A stretch of 64,000 nt of DNA from Microbacterium saperdae (GTDB taxonomy: Bacteria > Actinomycetota > Actinomycetes > Actinomycetales > Microbacteriaceae). Shown here in pieces: positions 59,629-64,000 of the stretch; position 1 is the stretch's first letter; each line of letters opens with the position of its first letter. The position numbers and the translations under genes were made by a program. The DNA lies in the NCBI RefSeq assembly GCF_006716345.1, contig NZ_VFOX01000001.1, positions 496,001-560,000 on the forward strand. Direction: 5' to 3'. Below the pieces are notes generated by a model. That model was not told the DNA's origin. It saw only the letters and a program-made list of their open reading frames with translations, and made no database searches.

Positions 59629-61261
59629 GCCCAGCATCCGATCCGTGTGAGGGGAGTTCGACGACCCGGTCGCAGGCGCCGAGCAGGACGGGGGACGTGG
59701 TGATCACGATGACGGTGTCGCTGTGCCCGGCGAGCGAACGCGCGATGTGCGCCTCGGTGACGGCGTCCACGGCCGAGGTCGGCTCATCCAGCACGAGCAC
59801 CTCGGCATCCGCGTGCAGCGCCCGTGCGATCCCGATGCGCTGCCGCTGCCCGCCCGAGAGTCGTCGACCGGCCTCGCCCACCTGCGACTCCCAGCCGCCC
59901 ACCTGCACCACGGTGTCCTGCAGAGCGGCCATGTCGACGAGGGCGGGATGCGGCGATCCGTCGTTGCCGTGTCCGCGCACGGACTCGCGCAGCGTGCCGC
60001 TCACGATCGTCTGGCCGTGCGGCGGGGCGACGACCCGGCGGCGGTACTCGACCGGATCCCATTCCGTCAGATCACGCCGTTCACCATCGACCGAGAGCTG
60101 GACCCGGCCGTGCTCCGGTGGCGTGCGCAGGCCGAGCAACCGGGAGAGCGCCCGTGCGGTATCGCTGTCAGCCGGACGGATGCCGAGCAGCTCACCCTCT
60201 CTCACCTCCACGAGGGGCCCATCCGCCGTGCCCACGCGGAAGGTCAGCACGATGTCATCCGCCGGGGCGGCATGACCCGCGCGCGCGACCGGCCCGTCGA
60301 GCAGGTCTTCGGCGTCGATGACCTCGGCCAGTCTCTTGGCCGAGGCGAGCTTGTGGATCCAGTTGGAAGGGAACGATCCCGCGTAGGCGAGGTAGCCGCT
60401 GATGAACTGGGCGAGTCCGAGCACGGTGACCAGCTCGCCGATGCTGATGCGGCCCTCAGCGGCGAACCAGGCCGACATGCCCGCGAGAGCGGTCGTCGCG
60501 ACCGCGGCGAGCGTGCTGCTGACCGCTTCGTACGAGGCGAGGGATCGACCGGCCGCGGTCGCGGCGCGGCGGGAGGTGTCGCTCGCGGCGATGTAACGCC
60601 GCACGGCCTCCTCGCGCGCGCCGATGCCGACGAGCACGCGGAAACCGCTCATGAAGTCCGCGGCGACGGCCCCGGCCTCGGTGGCCGCATGCTGCTCGGC
60701 GAAGCCCCGACGCTCGAGCGGACGCGACACGACCTGCATCACGAACATCATCGTGATGGTCGAGCCGAAGACGACGAGGGTCGCGACGGGCGAGATCACC
60801 AGCATCGCGAGTCCGGCCCCGATGATCGCGGCGATCGTGGAGCACTGCTGCGCCACGGACCACGCCACACCGGCGACCCGATAGGTGTCGGACGTGACGA
60901 AGGTCAGCGCCTCGCCGGGCGTCACGGTGCGGCGCGAGAGTCGGGGGCGCAGCATCCGCGACAGCGTCAGGTGGCGCAGCGCCTGCTCTCCGTAACCGTA
61001 GATCGAGACCATCAGGCGGGAGGCCGACTGATAGCTCACGGTCAGCACGAGGAATGTCGCCACCAGCACGGCGATCCAGAGCGCGAGCGCTGCCGGGTCG
61101 GCGGGGAGCACGGCGCGGTCGATCGTCGCCCCGATGATGACGGGGATCGTGGCCTCGGCCAGCGCATGCACGATGAGCAGCGCCGTCGCTCCGGCCAGGG
61201 CGATGCCCCGTCCCTCCGCGCTCAGGGCGATGCCGAAGAGCCGTCGCGGAGTGTTCGTCAC
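59621..61261 (-). CDS. ABC transporter half with LSGGQ but no Walker A (IrtA-like)
   Basis: The 546-aa protein starts at GTG 61261, overlapping the FecE-type gene by four bases (GTGA). Six membrane helices fill residues 10-300. The ATPase domain keeps the signature RRLSGGQRQRIGIARAL and Walker B EVLVLDEPTSAVDA, but Walker A is replaced by GIRPADSDTARALSRLL and the H-loop His is lost (VIVITTSPVLL). It cannot hydrolyse ATP alone but can supply the signature for the partner at 57814. Such asymmetric pairs are typical heterodimeric exporters-fold transporters. Confidence 0.88.
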   Translation of the reverse strand: MTNTPRRLFGIALSAEGRGIALAGATALLIVHALAEATIPVIIGATIDRAVLPADPAALALWIAVLVATFLVLTVSYQSASRLMVSIYGYGEQALRHLTLSRMLRPRLSRRTVTPGEALTFVTSDTYRVAGVAWSVAQQCSTIAAIIGAGLAMLVISPVATLVVFGSTITMMFVMQVVSRPLERRGFAEQHAATEAGAVAADFMSGFRVLVGIGAREEAVRRYIAASDTSRRAATAAGRSLASYEAVSSTLAAVATTALAGMSAWFAAEGRISIGELVTVLGLAQFISGYLAYAGSFPSNWIHKLASAKRLAEVIDAEDLLDGPVARAGHAAPADDIVLTFRVGTADGPLVEVREGELLGIRPADSDTARALSRLLGLRTPPEHGRVQLSVDGERRDLTEWDPVEYRRRVVAPPHGQTIVSGTLRESVRGHGNDGSPHPALVDMAALQDTVVQVGGWESQVGEAGRRLSGGQRQRIGIARALHADAEVLVLDEPTSAVDAVTEAHIARSLAGHSDTVIVITTSPVLLGACDRVVELPSHGSDAGHE

Positions 61262-62046
61262 GGTGTCCGCCGGCCGAGCGGGAGCACGAGGGGCGTACCC
61301 GACACGGGATCGGTGATCACCTTGCACGGGAGGTCGTACACGGCCTGCACGAGCTCGGCGGTGATGATCTCTCGAGGGTCACCCTGCGCGACGACGGCCC
61401 CATCGCGCATCGCCACGAGGTGGGTCGCGTAGCGCGCGGCGTGGTTGAGGTCATGCAGGACGGCCACCAGGGTGGTCCCGCTGCGGTGCAGATCGGCGAA
61501 CAACTCCATCAGGTCGATCTGGTGCGCGATGTCGAGGAACGTCGTCGGCTCGTCGAGCAGCAGATGCTTGGTCTGCTGTGCGAGCGCCATCGCCACCCAC
61601 ACGCGCTGGCGCTGGCCGCCGGACAGCTCGTCGACGAGTCGGCGGGACAGGTCGGTGACCCCGGTCGCCGCCATCGCCGCGGAGACCGCGCGCTCATCGG
61701 CACTGCTCCAGGTGCGCATCGCGCTCTGGTGCGGGAACCGACCGCGACCGACCAAGTCGGCGACCGTGATCCCGTCGGGGGCGATGGACGACTGGGGGAG
61801 GAGCCCCAGCTTGCGGGCCGCCTCTTTCGGCTTGAGGGTGCGCAGCTCGGCGCCGTCCAGCAGCACGGCGCCGGTGATGGGGCGCAGCAGCCGGGCGAAC
61901 CCGCGCAGCAGGGTCGACTTGCCGCACGCGTTCGGTCCGATGATGATCGTGAACGAGTCGTCCGGCACCTCCAGCGACAGGTCGGAGATGATCGGGGTCT
62001 CCCCGTAGCCCAGCGTGATGTCGCGGGCCAGCAGCGAAGCGGTCAT
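61258..62046 (-). CDS. Iron-siderophore ABC transporter ATPase (FecE/FhuC type)
   Basis: The 262-aa ATPase starts at ATG 62046. It has Walker A GPNACGKSTLLRGFARLL, Q-loop LLPQSSIAPDGITVADLVGRGRFPHQ (the RGRFPHQ segment typical of FecE/FhuC), signature LSGGQRQRVWVAMALAQ, Walker B LLLDEPTTFLD and H-loop AVLHDLNHAARYA. It energises uptake of ferric siderophores with the two FecCD permeases upstream. It lies 11 bp after the permease gene in one leftward operon. Confidence 0.94.
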   Translation of the reverse strand: MTASLLARDITLGYGETPIISDLSLEVPDDSFTIIIGPNACGKSTLLRGFARLLRPITGAVLLDGAELRTLKPKEAARKLGLLPQSSIAPDGITVADLVGRGRFPHQSAMRTWSSADERAVSAAMAATGVTDLSRRLVDELSGGQRQRVWVAMALAQQTKHLLLDEPTTFLDIAHQIDLMELFADLHRSGTTLVAVLHDLNHAARYATHLVAMRDGAVVAQGDPREIITAELVQAVYDLPCKVITDPVSGTPLVLPLGRRTP

Positions 62047-62057
62047 GCGTGTTCCTT

Positions 62058-63164
62058 TCAGGTGCGGCGCGCGTACTGGGCGGCCAGCAGCCAGGCGAGA
62101 TAGAGGCCGCCGACCGACACCGTCACGACGCCGACGGGGACGGCGACGAGCTGGGCGACCGCGTCGGAGACCACGACGAGGGCGGCGCCGGTCAGCATCA
62201 CGGGTACGGTGCCCATCGGCGTGTTCGAGCGGGTGAGGCGCTGCGAGATCTGCGGTGCCGCGAGCGCGATGAACGAGATGGGGCCGGCCGCGGCCGTGAC
62301 CAGCGCGACCAGGGCGACGCCGAATACCATCGCCGTGAGGCGCGTGCGTCCGGGGCTGATGCCCAGCGCGGTCGCCGCGTCGTCGCCCATCTCGAGCACG
62401 GGCAGCGTGCGGCCCAGCGGGAGCGAGAGCAGCGTGACGATCGCGAAGACGATCGACGCGGGGATCAGCTGGTCGAAACCGAGCGAGGCGAGGGAGCCCG
62501 CACCCCAGGTCGCGGCCATCATCGCCTTCTCGACGCTCACCGAGATCAGGATCCAGGAGGTGAGCGAGCCGAGCCCCGCTGAGACGCCGATGCCGACGAT
62601 GATCAGACGGAAGGATGACATGGTGTTCTTGTTCGCCAGCACGTACACGAGCAGTGCGGTGATCAGCCCGCCGATGAGCGCACCCACCGCCTTGAACATG
62701 TAGGTGTTGAGTTCCAGCACCACCATCATGAGCGTCACGCCGAACTGGGCGCCGATGCCGAACCCGATGATGTCGGGCGAGCCGAGCGGATTGCGCGTGA
62801 GCGACTGGAAGATGCCGCCCGCGAGTGCCAGCGCCGCGCCGCACAGCACCGCGAACAGCACGCGCGGCAGTCGCCACTCGAAGACCACCTGGCGGATGTC
62901 GGGGTCGGAGGACGGGTCGACGATCGCGCGGACGACCGAGCCGAAGTCCACCTCATAGGCGCCGATCGTCATCGAGGCGAGACCGGCCGCGATGATCACG
63001 ACGGTCAGCGCCAGGCAGACCACGATCGAGCGCACCGGGATGAGCGTCGCGATGCGCGCGGTCTCGATCCGGATCTGGCGGCGTCCGTGATCGACCGGAG
63101 TGAATTCGTCGTCGTCGTGCGTGACGGCCCCGGCGGGGGCGGTGGGGCGCTGGTCGATGCTCAC
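62058..63164 (-). CDS. FecCD-family siderophore permease 2
   Basis: The 368-aa permease starts at GTG 63164, overlapping the stop of the first permease by four bases. A charged cytoplasmic N-terminus (about 50 residues) precedes about ten membrane helices. FecCD hallmarks are visible: WRLPRVLFAVLCGAALALAGGIFQSLTRNPLGSPDIIGFGIGAQFGV, WGAGSLASLGFDQL, AAAGPISFIALAAPQISQRLTRSN and the closing VPVGVVTVSVGGLYLAWLL. It pairs with the permease at 63161 to form the channel of the importer. Confidence 0.93.
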   Translation of the reverse strand: MSIDQRPTAPAGAVTHDDDEFTPVDHGRRQIRIETARIATLIPVRSIVVCLALTVVIIAAGLASMTIGAYEVDFGSVVRAIVDPSSDPDIRQVVFEWRLPRVLFAVLCGAALALAGGIFQSLTRNPLGSPDIIGFGIGAQFGVTLMMVVLELNTYMFKAVGALIGGLITALLVYVLANKNTMSSFRLIIVGIGVSAGLGSLTSWILISVSVEKAMMAATWGAGSLASLGFDQLIPASIVFAIVTLLSLPLGRTLPVLEMGDDAATALGISPGRTRLTAMVFGVALVALVTAAAGPISFIALAAPQISQRLTRSNTPMGTVPVMLTGAALVVVSDAVAQLVAVPVGVVTVSVGGLYLAWLLAAQYARRT

Positions 63165-64000
63165 AGTCCACTCACCCGCTTGCGGCGCACGAGCGCGATC
63201 AGGATGGGCGCGCCCAGGAGAGCGGTGACGATCCCGACGCGCAGCTCGCCGCTGGGGAGCACGATGCGGCCCAGGATGTCGGCGAACAGCAGGAAGGACG
63301 GACCGATGATCATCGAGTACGTCAGCACCCAGCGCTGATCGGGACCCGTGAACCAGCGGACGACGTGGGGGATCATCAGCCCGACGAAGGCGATGGGGCC
63401 GGCGGCGGCGACGCTCGTGCCGGCCAGCAGGGTGACCGCGATGATCACGAGCACACGGGTGACGCGCACCCGGGCGCCGAGCGCCTGGGCCAGGTCGTCG
63501 CCGAGCGCCAGTGCGTTCAGGGAGCGGGCGCAGAGCAGCCCGATCAGGAGACCCGCGATGATCAGCGGCGCGGCCCAGGCGAGCTGGTCGAGGGTGCGTC
63601 CGCCGATCGAGCCGACGCCCCAGAAGCGCATGACCTGAAGGGTGCCCAGGTCGCGCAGCACGATCGCGGTGGTGAGGCCGGTGAAGGCGGCGCCGAGGGC
63701 GACACCGGCGAGCGTCAGCTTCATGGGGGTCGCACCGGAGGCGCCGAACGAGCCCAGTGCGTACACGAGGATCGTGAGCAGGAAGGCGCCGGCCAGCGCG
63801 AAGGGCACGTACGCGCCGGGCGTGGTCAGCCCGAGCACGCCGACCGCGAAGGTGACCGCGAAGGATGCCCCCGCGTTCACGCCGAGGATGCCGGGGTCGG
63901 CCAGCGGGTTGCGGGTGAAGGCCTGGATGAGGCCGCCGCACACGGCCAGGGCGGCGCCGACGACGATGCCGAGCAGCGTGCGGGGAACCCGCAACTCCAT
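63161..64000 (-). CDS. FecCD-family siderophore permease 1 (5' end outside window)
   Basis: At least 279 residues of a FecCD permease are visible; typical members have about 340, so the first helix lies beyond the window and the ATG at position 64000 is probably internal (ELRVPRTLLGIVVGAALAVCGGLIQAFTRNPLADPGILGVNAGASFAV corresponds to helix 2 and the signature loop). Further hallmarks are RFWGVGSIGGRTLDQL, VAAAGPIAFVGLMIPHVVRWFTG and VLPSGELRVGIVTALLGAPILIALV. It is the first visible gene of the iron operon; a solute-binding lipoprotein may lie upstream outside the window. Confidence 0.9.
   Translation of the reverse strand: MELRVPRTLLGIVVGAALAVCGGLIQAFTRNPLADPGILGVNAGASFAVTFAVGVLGLTTPGAYVPFALAGAFLLTILVYALGSFGASGATPMKLTLAGVALGAAFTGLTTAIVLRDLGTLQVMRFWGVGSIGGRTLDQLAWAAPLIIAGLLIGLLCARSLNALALGDDLAQALGARVRVTRVLVIIAVTLLAGTSVAAAGPIAFVGLMIPHVVRWFTGPDQRWVLTYSMIIGPSFLLFADILGRIVLPSGELRVGIVTALLGAPILIALVRRKRVSGL

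Overview
This is a GC-rich window with many GTG starts, ATGA/GTGA overlapping gene pairs and actinobacterial gene families (Lhr next to Nei, MenA next to a DUF4229 protein, HspR-type MerR, DUF7882 and DUF4287 small proteins). It is most likely chromosomal DNA of Microbacterium or a close relative in Microbacteriaceae. That assignment is inference from gene content; no rRNA or other marker gene is present.

Region 1 (1-16.3 kb): the 3' part of a LysR-type substrate-binding protein; a cell-envelope stress module (PspC/toastrack membrane protein diverging from a PspC-histidine kinase and LuxR-type response regulator); a DNA-repair block read leftwards (lhr, an EI24-type membrane protein, a Nei-type glycosylase); a DUF1254/DUF1214 protein; a HerA-like ATPase; and an ABC-F ATPase with a hairpin-containing leader. 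Region 2 (16.3-25.3 kb): Nudix-like protein, threonine aldolase, MFS carrier, an SDR/DUF6421/Lrp group with a long perfect inverted repeat and an operator-like palindrome, a DUF4287 protein, menA and a DUF4229 membrane protein. Region 3 (25.3-31.3 kb): a five-gene nonulosonic-acid (sialic/Kdn-like) glycopolymer operon: GT2, polysialyltransferase-like protein, a NeuA-HAD phosphatase fusion, a short NeuB, and a DUF6716 glycosyltransferase-like protein. Region 4 (31.3-36.7 kb): TetR/SDR/quinone-reductase cluster and a DrrAB-type drug exporter diverging from a WYL regulator.

Region 5 (36.79-49.01 kb) is a 12.2-kb integrated element bounded by a perfect 26-bp direct repeat that resembles the 3' end of a tRNA. 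It carries a tyrosine integrase next to the left repeat, a divergent control region, an excisionase-like HTH, two further tandem tyrosine recombinases, a replication-initiator-like gene containing three 12-bp iterons, several small zinc or HTH proteins, and one phage structural gene, a tape-measure protein. There is no capsid, portal, terminase or lysis gene. It could be a phage satellite or a prophage with a clean central deletion.

Region 6 (49.1-53.2 kb) is lower-GC accessory DNA: a frameshifted secreted protein, two diverged copies of a small conserved protein, a lipoprotein/CDF-transporter pair and a DUF7882 protein. Region 7 (53.2-56.8 kb): aminoglycoside-phosphotransferase-fold protein, YoaK-type membrane protein, an HspR/Hsp20 heat-shock pair, and a RibD-like reductase. 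Region 8 (56.9-64.0 kb) is one leftward iron-siderophore operon: FecCD permeases, FecE-type ATPase, a heterodimeric ABC pair with complementary degenerate ATP-binding domains, and a siderophore-interacting flavoprotein, resembling a split version of mycobacterial IrtAB.
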